This document shows positions 37,001 to 45,204 of a stretch of DNA of 64,000 bases, one piece after another. Each line of letters begins with the position of its first letter. Positions within the stretch are counted from its first letter, which is position 1. The stretch comes from Aldehydirespirator sp965117015 (GTDB lineage: Bacteria > Actinomycetota > Acidimicrobiia > Acidimicrobiales > Aldehydirespiratoraceae). The position numbers and the translations under genes were made by a program. The stretch lies in assembly GCA_965117015.1 (NCBI GenBank), contig OZ220747.1:2790001-2854000 (forward strand), given 5' to 3'. A model generated the notes under the pieces. That model was not told the origin of the DNA, did no database searches, and worked only from the letters and a program-made list of their open reading frames with translations.

Positions 37001-37418
37001 CGGAGGATCGGCCGGGCCCCGCGGCCCAAGCGATGATCCGCCCCGGCACCCACGACAGCTGCAGTTCCACCAGCCCGGTGTCGCGGCCGTCGGCAGAGGC
37101 GCCGTTCTCAAGAGGCGCCCGTGGCGGCCCTACCAGGGTCGTCAACACGGCGTCGATTGACCGGTAGTCCTCCTCCAGATCGGCGACAATGAGGGCGCGC
37201 CGATGTCCCCTCACCGTGGCTCGGACCGAGTCGATGGACTCAGCGACGTCGTCGAGCAGTCGGTATAGGGCTCGAACCCACAGCCTGGTGTTGGCCTCCA
37301 GGAGCGCCAGGTCCGCGTCGCTGGCCAAGCCATCGACGTGGCGGCGCACAGCTTCAGCGAAGTCCGTCGACAACGCCAAGCGTGGGTCCAAGGTGGCGGT
37401 AGCAGTCGTCGTCACCAT
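34032..37418 (-). CDS. SNF2-family DEAD/DEAH-box helicase
   Basis: 1128 residues. The N-terminal ~560 residues belong to the bacterial SNF2-associated region; the two helicase lobes follow: motif I DMGLGKT (about 637), motif II DEAQ (about 731), motif III LTGTPIEN, and motifs V-VI (LKAGGTGLNLTAANHV, DQARDRAWRIGQ). An Asn/Ser/Ala-rich insert lies between the lobes. These are DNA-dependent ATPases that remodel protein-DNA complexes; the bacterial role (transcription recycling or repair) is uncertain. ATG at 37418 is chosen; the frame runs 26 codons further but into a dispersed repeat. TAGGCT lies 13 bases upstream. Confidence 0.92.
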   Translation of the reverse strand: MVTTTATATLDPRLALSTDFAEAVRRHVDGLASDADLALLEANTRLWVRALYRLLDDVAESIDSVRATVRGHRRALIVADLEEDYRSIDAVLTTLVGPPRAPLENGASADGRDTGLVELQLSWVPGRIIAWAAGPGRSSDSAPDVLRRLRHSGAGAVDWSQHRPVKVPGGARADAVSAPIASCLGWLVALGEAVEEDGIGASVSWLGLVAALAVRLAAQGRMVPQLKKVRRRYRMDEAEGDGSNGAAAARADSATYVVRWAPALVETDVIAALAESLPGAAAAFENQRDATAFTQAALADIVDAIATEAAERLEAPAPPPVPRTKADVAETALARLDGTPFDVPSRHVADLTRRLDQWARPATESYDRRLRLIVQLDPPDDIGAWHLSVLSESSAGELQPVERALVIASRARRQAVKHQMARLERLFPELVRLGGRRRGEVILNADEAWQLMTETGQILQAVGYDVRVPALSRRRPTPSLRLTSVEAQETVVGARQLADVRWSVAFDDIELTAAEIRELATQARPLVKSRGRWVELDRVDLNEAAAALAERADMTRLTGADMLRHALGLEGSPLAGGTMIAGEGWAAELIRSARHIPAELPTKPDGFNGTLRTYQADALIWLGFLEQAGLGGCLALDMGLGKTPTMLAHIYLTRSKGPSLVAAPPAVVGNWASEARRFVPGLRVVVHHGPNRTPADRVPAMVQGADLVVSTYGTAMRDLDVLEKVEWSTVVLDEAQAIKNPASETAQQLRRLEARCRVTLTGTPIENGLGDLWAIMDFCNPGLLGARNRFIAEMSKVSNNPETNPDGAAGSNGSESSNGSQALTTPVAAAAPKAAAAGEGALAALNGILVFRRTKAEPAIAAELPDRIDELDHCTMTAEQVGLYQAVLDELVARTETEEGGPERKGAVLAAITALKQICNHPVNYEDDGGDLDGRSGKLARLEQIMGQVFAAGERMLIFTHFATWGERLAAHLSEQTGLDISCYHGGLARGARDRLVQSFQKGRGPGALVLSLKAGGTGLNLTAANHVVLYDRWWNPAVEDQARDRAWRIGQRNTVVCHRLVCPGTVDERVEEVVAGKRRIADMVLPKSSSVGDLNSDQLRAALGIDPDLMLIDDNGDNGSHAPEEGS

Positions 37419-37455
37419 TGGGTTGGGCGTGAGCCTATCAACTTGGATCGTTGTT

Positions 37456-37498
37456 TCCCGCTCTTGTGCGCTTCGCTCACGGGCCGCTCGGGCCACGG
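37456..37498 (-). repeat. 43-bp dispersed repeat, copy 1
   Basis: The minus strand here matches the plus strand of 61828-61870 with only two differences in 43 bases. It lies between the IOR stop and the SNF2 start. Confidence 0.8.
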
Positions 37499-37514
37499 GA
37501 TCAGGCCCGCGGGA

Positions 37515-40500
37515 TCAGGCCCGCTTCAGTTCTTCTCGCATCTTGTCGATCCCGGCCATCTTGATGTGCTCGTATCCGCGCACGATCTCGGGCAGGGCGG
37601 CTCTCCGCAGCACGGCTTCGTAACAGCCGGGGTCCAGCGTTTCAAGGTCGGATGTGATCGCGGCGCGGTACTTCTTCGGCAAGGACCGCTCCGCCCGCCG
37701 CACCGCGGCGTACCCGAACACGTCGAAGGGCGTACCCCTTAGGCCGCGCATCGAGGCCAGCAGCCGTATGGCCGGCGTCCACGACACCGGCACCGAGATC
37801 TTCGACTTCATGCCGAGGGCCCGCAGGATCGGCGGGTGCAGGCGCCAGGCCAGCCTCCCCGAGGTGGCCGCGGCCCGCTGGCGGGCCTCGGCGGTGGCGT
37901 CGGAGTCGAGCATCAGCCTGGCCACCTCGTACTCGTCCTTGTAGGCCAGCAGTTTGAAGTAGCCCCGGGCCGCGGCCCGCGTCAGCCGTCCCGACCCGTC
38001 GCCCTGCTCGGCGTCGGCTGCGGCCACGGCCTCCACGAAGTCGAGATGCTTGCTGGCCAGCTTCGGCGACTGGTAGGCGCACAGCTCCCTCGCCATCAGC
38101 TCCAGATCCACTGGACCCCGGTAGCCGTCCTCGGAGCCGGCGGAGCCGGCTGTGGGCCCGTCGAAGCCGGCGGTGGCGGCCACTTCGGCCACCCGGTCCG
38201 CGAGCTGCTCGTCGAGCTCATCCGGCCCGTCGCGGCGAGCCGGGCCGGCGGCTGCCGCAGCTTCCACCGTCTCGGGCCGGGCCACCATGGCCCTGCCCCA
38301 CCGGAACGCCTCGATGTTGCTTCTCGTCGCCACGCCGTTGAGCTCGATGGCCTGCTCCACCGACCACGGCGACAGCGGCAGCGCTCCGGCCTGCACCGCC
38401 ATTCCCACCACGAACACGTTGGCCGTCACCGAGTTGCCCAGCAGGGCCTCGGTGAGGGCTTGGGCGTCGGCCCAGTGACGGCAGTCGGCCCGGGTGGCCG
38501 ACGCGATCACGGCCTCCAGCTCGGCGGGCTCGGGCATGGCCCGTTCCGGGTGAGCCACTATCGCTCCCGTGGGGGTACGCGAGGTCGAGCCGACCACCAC
38601 GGTGCGCTCGGGGTCGGCCCTGCTCATGCCCGACGGCGACGCCGCCCCCAGCTGGTCGAAGGCCAGCAGGACGTCGGCCTGGCGCTCGCCCAGGCGATTG
38701 CTGGCCGCCTCGTCGCCCCGGTACAGGCGCAGGTCGCTGACCACCGGTCCGGCCTTCTGGGAGAGGCCGATCTGGTCGAGGCCCCGCACCTCGTAGCCGT
38801 CGAACATGGCCGCGGTGCCGATCACCTGGCTGACGGTCACCACGCCGGTGCCGCCTATGCCGATGATGCGGACCGACAGGTCGTCGGTTCCGACGGCAGG
38901 CACCGGGTCGTCCAGATCGGTGGGCGCGGGCCGGGTCGGGCTGCTCGGGGCGCGGGCCGGGGCTCGGTCCCGTCCGGTGATGCGGTGCAGCCACGACCGC
39001 AGGCGGCCGGGCCGGGTCACGGTCATGAACGACGGGCAGTCGCCCTCCAGGCACGAGAAGTCCAGGTTGCATGTCGTCTGGTCGATTCGGGTCTTGCGAC
39101 CGAATGCCGTCTCGACGGGCTGCACCGAGAGGCAGTTGCTGATCTGCGCGCAGTCGCCACAGCCCTCGCAGATCCGCTCGTTGATGAAGACGCGCTGGCT
39201 GGGCACGGCCACGGTGCCCCGCTTGCGTCCCCGCCGGGCCTCGGCCGCGCACTGCTGGTCGTGTACCAGCACGGTGACACCCTTGATCTCAGCGAGCAGC
39301 TCCTGGGCCTCCATCAGCCGGTCGCGGGGCCAGACGTCCACGCCCTCGGGCAGGTCCGTGCCCCGGTAGCGGGCGACCTCGTCGGTGGTCACCAGCACCC
39401 GGGCCACTCCCTGGGCCAGCAGCATCCGACACACCTCCGCCACTCCCAGCATGCCTTGGGGGTCCTGGCCCCCGGTCATGGCCACGGTGCGGTTCCAGAG
39501 CAGCTTGTAGGTGATGTCGATGCCGGCTGCGATCGCGCCCTGGATGGCGAGCTGGCCGCTGTGGAAGTAGGTGCCGTCACCGATGTTCTGGAAGATGTGA
39601 GGCGTCTCCACGAACGGGGCCATGCCGATCCACTGGGCCCCCTCCTGGCCCATGCAGGTGAGCCCCACGATGTCGCCGAAGCCGTCGGAGTCCATCAGCA
39701 GGGTCATCGTGTGGCAGCCGATCCCCGCGCCCACCGCGGCGCCGTCGGGGACCTTGGTCGAGCGGTTGTGGGGGCATCCCGAGCAGAAGTAGGGCGTGCG
39801 GGCCACGCCGTCGGCCAACGGGATCAGCTCGCGGGGCGGCTGCTCGGGAGCGAGGCGGTGGCCGATGCGCTCGGACAGGCGGCGGCGCAGCGGTTCCAGC
39901 AGGTCGTCGGCGGTGAGGCCCCCGTGGCCGGGCAGCAACATCGTGTCGTGCTCGTCGAATTTGCCTGTCACCCGCGGCCGCCGGCGCTCGTTGTAGAGGG
40001 CGTCCTTCATCAGCGACTCGATGTTGGGCTGCTTCTCCTCCACTACGAAGATCTCCACCAGACCCCGGGCGAAGTGGCGGGCCCGCTTCGGGCTGAACGG
40101 GATGGGCATGTGCATGCACATGAGCCGGATGCCGGCCGCCGCGATCTCGGCGTCGTCGGCCAGGCCCAGCCGGCGCAGCGCCTCGCGCAACTCCCGGTAG
40201 GTGATCCCCGACGCCACGATCCCGATCCAGGCGTCGGACGGGTTGACGGTGGCGTGGTTGAGGTGGTTGAGGGCGGCGTACTCGATGGCCAGCGGGTGCC
40301 GGACCTCGTAGATCTCCTGCTCGGCGTCGACCGTCTCGGGGGTCAGCAGCCGGCCGTCGGGGGTGTGGACGTAGGGCTCGCCGTCGATGGTGGGGATGAC
40401 GGGGTCGACCCGGCGGGGATCGAGGTGCACCGTCCCTGAGCCGTCGGCCACATCGGCCACGATCTTGAGGCTGGTCCACAGACCGGTGGCCCGCGACAGG

Positions 40501-41066
40501 TACACGGCATGGCGGCCCAGGTCCAGCGCCTCGCGGGGCGACCCCGGGTAGAGCACGGGAATGTGCTTGTCGGCGAGGGTTCCCGCCGACGACGACGGGA
40601 TCGTCGAGCTCTTGGCCGCGGGGTCGTCGCCCGCGATCACCACCGCTCCGCCGCGGGGGTCCGTGCCGGCGAACACGGCGTGGCGGAGTGCGTCGGAGGC
40701 GCGGTCCACACCGGGTGCCTTGCCGTAGAAGATGCCGAGAACGCCGTCGTAGCGGGAGTCGGGGCGGAGAGAGGCCAGTTGGGATCCCATCACCGCGGTG
40801 GCCGCCTGCTCCTCGTTGAGGGCGGGAGCCAGCACGATGGGCAGGTCGGGGGCCTGCTCGATCGCCCTGCTCACGTCGCCGTCGTAGCCGCCGACGGGCG
40901 AGCCCGGATAACCGCTGATGAACGCGGCGGTGTCCAGCCCCGCGAGCCGGTCGGCCCGGAGCTGTTCGATCGGGAGCCGGGCCAGCGCCTGGAGGCCCGT
41001 CATGAACACCGTTCCTGAGTCGTCGGTGTACCGGGAGGACAGGCGGTACGTGTCAGCGACGGTCAA
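37515..41066 (-). CDS. Indolepyruvate ferredoxin oxidoreductase, fused alpha-beta chain
   Basis: 1183 residues, the long single-chain type. The N-terminal region is the alpha domain (ISGYPGSPVGGYD); the TPP-binding segment follows (GIGCHTMTLLM, GQEGAQWIG, QNIGDGTYFHSG); a ferredoxin-like part has CEGCGDCAQISNC and CNLDFSCLEGDC; the gamma domain (RIIGIGGTGVVTVSQVIG) is C-terminal. It decarboxylates aryl- or branched-chain 2-oxo acids to acyl-CoA while reducing ferredoxin. A GGAGG six bases before the TTG at 41066 supports that start. It is encoded alone. Confidence 0.92.
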   Translation of the reverse strand: MTVADTYRLSSRYTDDSGTVFMTGLQALARLPIEQLRADRLAGLDTAAFISGYPGSPVGGYDGDVSRAIEQAPDLPIVLAPALNEEQAATAVMGSQLASLRPDSRYDGVLGIFYGKAPGVDRASDALRHAVFAGTDPRGGAVVIAGDDPAAKSSTIPSSSAGTLADKHIPVLYPGSPREALDLGRHAVYLSRATGLWTSLKIVADVADGSGTVHLDPRRVDPVIPTIDGEPYVHTPDGRLLTPETVDAEQEIYEVRHPLAIEYAALNHLNHATVNPSDAWIGIVASGITYRELREALRRLGLADDAEIAAAGIRLMCMHMPIPFSPKRARHFARGLVEIFVVEEKQPNIESLMKDALYNERRRPRVTGKFDEHDTMLLPGHGGLTADDLLEPLRRRLSERIGHRLAPEQPPRELIPLADGVARTPYFCSGCPHNRSTKVPDGAAVGAGIGCHTMTLLMDSDGFGDIVGLTCMGQEGAQWIGMAPFVETPHIFQNIGDGTYFHSGQLAIQGAIAAGIDITYKLLWNRTVAMTGGQDPQGMLGVAEVCRMLLAQGVARVLVTTDEVARYRGTDLPEGVDVWPRDRLMEAQELLAEIKGVTVLVHDQQCAAEARRGRKRGTVAVPSQRVFINERICEGCGDCAQISNCLSVQPVETAFGRKTRIDQTTCNLDFSCLEGDCPSFMTVTRPGRLRSWLHRITGRDRAPARAPSSPTRPAPTDLDDPVPAVGTDDLSVRIIGIGGTGVVTVSQVIGTAAMFDGYEVRGLDQIGLSQKAGPVVSDLRLYRGDEAASNRLGERQADVLLAFDQLGAASPSGMSRADPERTVVVGSTSRTPTGAIVAHPERAMPEPAELEAVIASATRADCRHWADAQALTEALLGNSVTANVFVVGMAVQAGALPLSPWSVEQAIELNGVATRSNIEAFRWGRAMVARPETVEAAAAAGPARRDGPDELDEQLADRVAEVAATAGFDGPTAGSAGSEDGYRGPVDLELMARELCAYQSPKLASKHLDFVEAVAAADAEQGDGSGRLTRAAARGYFKLLAYKDEYEVARLMLDSDATAEARQRAAATSGRLAWRLHPPILRALGMKSKISVPVSWTPAIRLLASMRGLRGTPFDVFGYAAVRRAERSLPKKYRAAITSDLETLDPGCYEAVLRRAALPEIVRGYEHIKMAGIDKMREELKRA

Positions 41067-41202
41067 AGGCGACCTCCGGGCGTCAGCGGCTGGGGCATTG
41101 GCGCGGCAGCGAGACTAGTGCGCCTATTTCGTCTAGGGAAGGGGCGTCTCGCTGGCTGTCCCTCGCTGGGGCGGGCATTCTGCTTCTGTGCAGCGGGTTG
41201 TT

Positions 41203-41222
41203 CCGGCCGGCGGGTCCTGTCG
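41203..41222 (+). repeat. 20-bp dispersed repeat, copy 1
   Basis: Identical to 61202-61221. Both copies are in intergenic DNA and both are preceded by a similar GGTTG sequence. Confidence 0.6.
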
Positions 41223-41278
41223 ACGAGTCAGATGACCGACACGGGCTTCGCCCTATTCGTCGGTCATCTGACCCGTCG
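41221..41278 (-). terminator. Large hairpin downstream of hisF
   Basis: A 14-bp perfect inverted repeat (41227-41240 and 41259-41272), extended by five more pairs across one mismatch (41221-41225 with 41274-41278), and a small inner stem gggc-ttc-gccc. It lies 68 bases after the hisF stop, in the 279-base gap before the IOR gene. No T-run follows, so it is an actinobacterial-type (tract-less) terminator at best. The rest of the gap shows nothing gene-like. Confidence 0.55.
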
Positions 41279-41345
41279 CCACCCCCCGGCCTGGCGGGTC
41301 GCGCCGTGCGGAGTGACCTCCCGACGTGAGCTTGATGCGGGATTC

Positions 41346-42113
41346 TTAGGCGGGGCGGACTGGGATCCCGGCGTCGGCCATGCGGGTCTTGGCTTCCGCG
41401 ATTGTGTGCTCTCCGTAGTGGAAGATGCTGGCGGCCAGCACTGCGTCGGCCTTGCCTTCGATGACTCCCTCCACAAGGTGGTCGAGGTTGCCCACTCCCC
41501 CGCTGGCGATTACCGGGACGCCTACCGCGGCTGCAACCTTGGACGTCAAGTTCAGCTCGAAGCCTTCCCTGGTGCCGTCGCGGTCCATGGAGGTGAGCAG
41601 GATCTCGCCCGCTCCGAGCCGCTCGGCCTCGGTCACCCACTCCAGGCAGTCGATGCCGGTGCGGGTGCGCCCGCCGTGGGTGTAGACCTCGTAGCCGCTG
41701 GGCGCCTCGCTTGAGCTGCGGGCGTCGATGGCGACTACGCAGCACTGGGCGCCGAACTCCCGGCTGATCTCGCTTACCAGCTCGGGGCGGCGCACCGCTG
41801 CGGTGTTCACGCTCACCTTGTCGGCTCCCGCTCGCAGCAGGAGCCGGGCGTCGTCGAGGGTTCGGATACCGCCGCCGATGGTGAACGGGATGAACACCTC
41901 GTCGGCCACCGCCCGGGCCATGGCCACGGTGGTGTCGCGGCGATCCGACGACGCGGTGATGTCGAGGAAGACCAGCTCGTCGGCGCCCTCGGCGTCGTAG
42001 CGGGCCGCCAGCTCGACCGGATCGCCGGCGTCGCGGATGTCCACGAAGTTCACCCCTTTGACTACCCGGCCGGCGTCCACGTCGAGGCAGGGAATGACCC
42101 GGGCCACCCGCAT
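41346..42113 (-). CDS. hisF: Imidazole glycerol phosphate synthase cyclase subunit
   Basis: 255-residue TIM barrel. It uses ammonia from HisH to convert PRFAR to IGP and AICAR. Catalytic Asp11 (IPCLDVD) and Asp129 (VVAIDAR) are present, plus TIGGGIRT and ASGGVGN phosphate loops. ATG at 42113 lies one base after the hisA stop. Last gene of the operon. Confidence 0.96.
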   Translation of the reverse strand: MRVARVIPCLDVDAGRVVKGVNFVDIRDAGDPVELAARYDAEGADELVFLDITASSDRRDTTVAMARAVADEVFIPFTIGGGIRTLDDARLLLRAGADKVSVNTAAVRRPELVSEISREFGAQCCVVAIDARSSSEAPSGYEVYTHGGRTRTGIDCLEWVTEAERLGAGEILLTSMDRDGTREGFELNLTSKVAAAVGVPVIASGGVGNLDHLVEGVIEGKADAVLAASIFHYGEHTIAEAKTRMADAGIPVRPA

Positions 42114-42114
42114 C

Positions 42115-42861
42115 TCAGCCGCTCGTTCTCGAGCTTCCGGCCAGCGCGGCCACCGCCTCGGCAACCGTGAAGCGTCCCTCGTAGAGCGCGGTGCCCACGA
42201 TCACACCGCTCAACCGGCGGCCGGCGCGGCCCTCGAGCCCGGCCAGTGCGGTCAGGTCGGCGAGCTGGCCCACGCCCCCGGAGGCGATCACGTCCACCGA
42301 CACCGCGTCGAGCACCGAAGCCAGCCCGTCGATGTCGGGTCCGTCCAGAGTCCCGTCGCGGCTGATGTCGGTGACCACGAAGGCGTCCACGCCGTCGGCG
42401 GCGAAGCTGCGGGCCACATCCAGCACCGACTGCCCCGAGCCCTGCTGCCAGCCGTCGGTGGCGACGTCACCGGCCTTGGCGTCGAGCCCGACTGCAATCC
42501 GGTGCGATCGGGCCAGACTCCGTACCAACTCCGGGTCGCGCAGCGCAGCAGTGCCCAGCACCACCCGCTCGACGCCGGCCGCGAACCACGCCTCGGCGGT
42601 CGCGGCGGTCCGTACTCCCCCGCCCGCCTGGACCGGGACATCGACCGCGCCGGCGATGGCGGTCACCACTGCGGCGTTGTCGGGATGCCCGGATCGGGCG
42701 CCGTCGAGGTCGACGACATGGATCCATCCCGCGCCCTGGCTCGCAAGTTCGACGGCGCGGGCGACCGGATCGGTGTCGTAGACCGTTTCGGCGCCGTAGT
42801 CGCCCTGGCGAAGCCGTACGCAGCGACCGTCGCGGATGTCGACCGCGCTGAATAGTCGCAT
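42115..42861 (-). CDS. hisA: ProFAR isomerase (phosphoribosylformimino-5-aminoimidazole carboxamide ribotide isomerase)
   Basis: 248-residue TIM barrel isomerising ProFAR to PRFAR. Catalytic Asp8 (SAVDIRDG) and Asp127 (VGLDAKAG) are present. Because a separate trpF exists at 2.6 kb, this protein need not be the bifunctional PriA of many Actinobacteria, and its sequence around the second Asp is HisA-like. It is three bases from the hisH stop region. Confidence 0.94.
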   Translation of the reverse strand: MRLFSAVDIRDGRCVRLRQGDYGAETVYDTDPVARAVELASQGAGWIHVVDLDGARSGHPDNAAVVTAIAGAVDVPVQAGGGVRTAATAEAWFAAGVERVVLGTAALRDPELVRSLARSHRIAVGLDAKAGDVATDGWQQGSGQSVLDVARSFAADGVDAFVVTDISRDGTLDGPDIDGLASVLDAVSVDVIASGGVGQLADLTALAGLEGRAGRRLSGVIVGTALYEGRFTVAEAVAALAGSSRTSG

Positions 42862-42864
42862 GGG

Positions 42865-43497
42865 TCAAACCGCCGCAGCGACAGTCGCAGCTACGAAGTT
42901 GGCCAGGATGCGCAGGCCCACGCGCGATGACTTCTCGGGGTGGAACTGGGCCGCCCAGACGTTGTCGCGGGCCACCGCGGCCACCACCGGTCCGCCGTAG
43001 TCGCACGTGGCGACAACGTCGGACGCGTCTCCCATCTCCGGCGCCAGCGAGTGGACGAAGTAGGCCCAGATCGGATCATCCAGGCCGGCCAGCATGCGGT
43101 GGTCGCCACTGCGCTGGAGGACGTTCCATTGCATCTGAGGACGCTTCACCGGCCCCGGGATCCAGCGCACCATGCGGTCGAACACGCCCAGTCCCGAGAC
43201 TCCCGGTGCTTCGTCGGAGCCCGCGAAGAGCACTTGCATCCCCACGCAGATTCCCATGAACGGCTGACCCGACCGCACCGCCTGGAGTGCCGCATCGTCC
43301 AGGCCCGTGCGGCCCAGCGCGGCCATGCAGGGAGCGAAGGCTCCCACGCCCGGGAGCACCACTCCGTCGGCGGCCCTGATGAGACCGAGGTCGGCGGTGA
43401 GCCGGGCGTCGGCCCCGGCGTGCTCGAAGCCCTTCTGGGCCGAGTGCAGGTTGCCGATGCCGTAGTCGAGGATGGCGACGAGCGGCCTGCCCGTCAC
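42865..43497 (-). CDS. hisH: Imidazole glycerol phosphate synthase glutaminase subunit
   Basis: 210 residues, class I glutamine amidotransferase supplying ammonia to HisF. Triad Cys84 (GICVGMQ), His186 and Glu188 (FHPEKS). GTG at 43497 overlaps the hisB stop (GTGA). Confidence 0.95.
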   Translation of the reverse strand: MTGRPLVAILDYGIGNLHSAQKGFEHAGADARLTADLGLIRAADGVVLPGVGAFAPCMAALGRTGLDDAALQAVRSGQPFMGICVGMQVLFAGSDEAPGVSGLGVFDRMVRWIPGPVKRPQMQWNVLQRSGDHRMLAGLDDPIWAYFVHSLAPEMGDASDVVATCDYGGPVVAAVARDNVWAAQFHPEKSSRVGLRILANFVAATVAAAV

Positions 43498-44084
43498 AGC
43501 GTTCCCTTCGTCGACGGCAGGGTCGAGCCCTCCACCCGCACCGCGTCGCGGATGGCCCGGGCCACGCCCTTGAACGACGCTTCGACGATGTGGTGGGTGT
43601 TGCGGCCTCGTCGCATCACGATGTGCAGCGTGATGGCGGCCGCGGTGGCGAAGGCCCGCCAGAACTCTTCGGCCAGCTGCGGGTCGAAGGGCGGGTCGCC
43701 GAGGATCTTCTCACCCGGAAAATCCACGTCGTAGTGCAGGAACGGCCGTCCCGACAGGTCGAGCACCACCTCGACCGCGGCCTCGTCCAGCGGCACTGTG
43801 ATACTGGCGAAACGGCGCACGCCGGCCTTGTCGCCCAAGGCCTCGCGGAAGGCCTCTCCCAGGATGATGCCGGTGTCCTCGACCGTGTGGTGAGCATCCA
43901 CCGCGAGATCGCCCTGGGCGCGCACCGTCAGCCCGAGCCCGCCGTGGCGGCCGAGCTGGTCGAGCATGTGGTCGAAGAACGGCAGCCCGGTCGAGACGTC
44001 GGTGATGCCCGCGCCGTCGAGGTCGAGGCTCAACTCGATGCTGGTCTCCTTGGTGGAGCGGGAGCGGGTGGACGTGCGGCTCAT
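43494..44084 (-). CDS. hisB: Imidazoleglycerol-phosphate dehydratase
   Basis: 196 residues, the single-function form. Metal-binding repeats are FFDHMLDQLGRHGG, DAHHTVED and the second-half HIVMRRGRNTHHIVEASFKG. It removes water from IGP to give imidazole acetol phosphate. ATG at 44084, 52 bases after hisC. Confidence 0.96.
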   Translation of the reverse strand: MSRTSTRSRSTKETSIELSLDLDGAGITDVSTGLPFFDHMLDQLGRHGGLGLTVRAQGDLAVDAHHTVEDTGIILGEAFREALGDKAGVRRFASITVPLDEAAVEVVLDLSGRPFLHYDVDFPGEKILGDPPFDPQLAEEFWRAFATAAAITLHIVMRRGRNTHHIVEASFKGVARAIRDAVRVEGSTLPSTKGTL

Positions 44085-44136
44085 GTCCGGGTCTCCTTGG
44101 TGTCGCGCGCCCCTTGAGGGTACGAGGCCGAACCGC

Positions 44137-45204
44137 TCACGCCAGAATCTCCTCGAGGGCGGCCAGGAAGCGGTCGTCCTCCTCCGGGGTGCCGACCGTC
44201 ACCCTCAGGCAGCCGTCCAGCCTCGGCCACGACGAGCAGTTGCGTACCAGAACCGAGCGGTGGACCAGCTGCTGCCACACCTCGGCGCCGTCGCGGTGGC
44301 GGGGCCGCATGAGCACGAAGTTGGCCCCCGAGGGCCACACGTCCACCGCCAGCTCGCCCAGCCGGTCGGTGAGCCGGTCGCGCTCGGCCACGATGGCGTC
44401 CACCCGGGCCTGCATCTCGTCGACGTAGTCGAGGGCGACGAGGCCGACGGCCTGCTTGAGCGCGTCGAGGTGGTATGGCAGGGCCACCTTCTCCAGCTCG
44501 GCCACCACCCACTCCGGGCCGATCAGGTACCCCAGGCGGGCCCCGGCCATGGCCCAGGTCTTGGAGTAGGTGCGGGTCACGACGACCGGCGCCTCCTCGT
44601 CGACGAGTTCGAGCGCGCTGTGGGGGGCGAACTCCGCGTAGGCCTCGTCGACGCACAGCAGTCCGCCGGCTGAGGCGGCTGCGTCGAGGAGCGACGCCAC
44701 TGCCGAGCGCGGCTCGACCGTGCCGGAAGGGTTGTTGGGCGAGCACAGGAACGTCACCGCGGGCCGGGCCGAGTCGACCAGCGCGGCGGCCGCGCCGGCG
44801 TCCAGGCTGAAGTCTTCGCCCCGCTCACCCTCGACCACGGCAGTGCCGGTCACTCGGGCCAGATGTGAGTGCAACGCGTAGGTGGGCTCGAACACCACCG
44901 CGCGGCGGCCCGGGCCGCCGTAGGCGAGAAGCAGGCACTGGAGCACCTCGTTGGAGCCGTTGGCCGCGAAGACCTGCTCGGGGGTCATGCCGTGGCGGGC
45001 TGCGATGCGCGACCTGAGCTCGACGGCCTGACGGTCCGGGTACCGGTTCCAGACCACCGACCGGGCCGCGGCCGCCACCGCGTCGGTGAAGGCCGCCGGG
45101 GGAGGCAGCGGGCTCTCGTTGGTGTTGAGGCGGACGGCTACGTCGAGCTGAGGCGAGTGGTAGCCGGCCATCAGCGCGATGTCCTCCCGGGGCCGCACCA
45201 TCAT
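44137..45204 (-). CDS. hisC: Histidinol-phosphate aminotransferase
   Basis: 355 residues, class I/II PLP aminotransferase. N-terminal LNTNESPLPPP, CSPNNPSGT, and the PLP lysine in YSKTWAMAGARLGY. ATG at 45204 overlaps the hisD stop (ATGA); another ATG follows directly. Confidence 0.95.
   Translation of the reverse strand: MMVRPREDIALMAGYHSPQLDVAVRLNTNESPLPPPAAFTDAVAAAARSVVWNRYPDRQAVELRSRIAARHGMTPEQVFAANGSNEVLQCLLLAYGGPGRRAVVFEPTYALHSHLARVTGTAVVEGERGEDFSLDAGAAAALVDSARPAVTFLCSPNNPSGTVEPRSAVASLLDAAASAGGLLCVDEAYAEFAPHSALELVDEEAPVVVTRTYSKTWAMAGARLGYLIGPEWVVAELEKVALPYHLDALKQAVGLVALDYVDEMQARVDAIVAERDRLTDRLGELAVDVWPSGANFVLMRPRHRDGAEVWQQLVHRSVLVRNCSSWPRLDGCLRVTVGTPEEDDRFLAALEEILA

Noticed and set aside
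34464..37160. 898-codon open frame on the plus strand opposite the SNF2 gene
   Set aside because: The minus strand encodes a full SNF2 helicase with all motifs. The plus frame is a GC-rich antisense shadow with no recognisable domain.
37836..40439. 867-codon open frame opposite the indolepyruvate oxidoreductase
   Set aside because: Antisense shadow of a clear 1183-residue enzyme.
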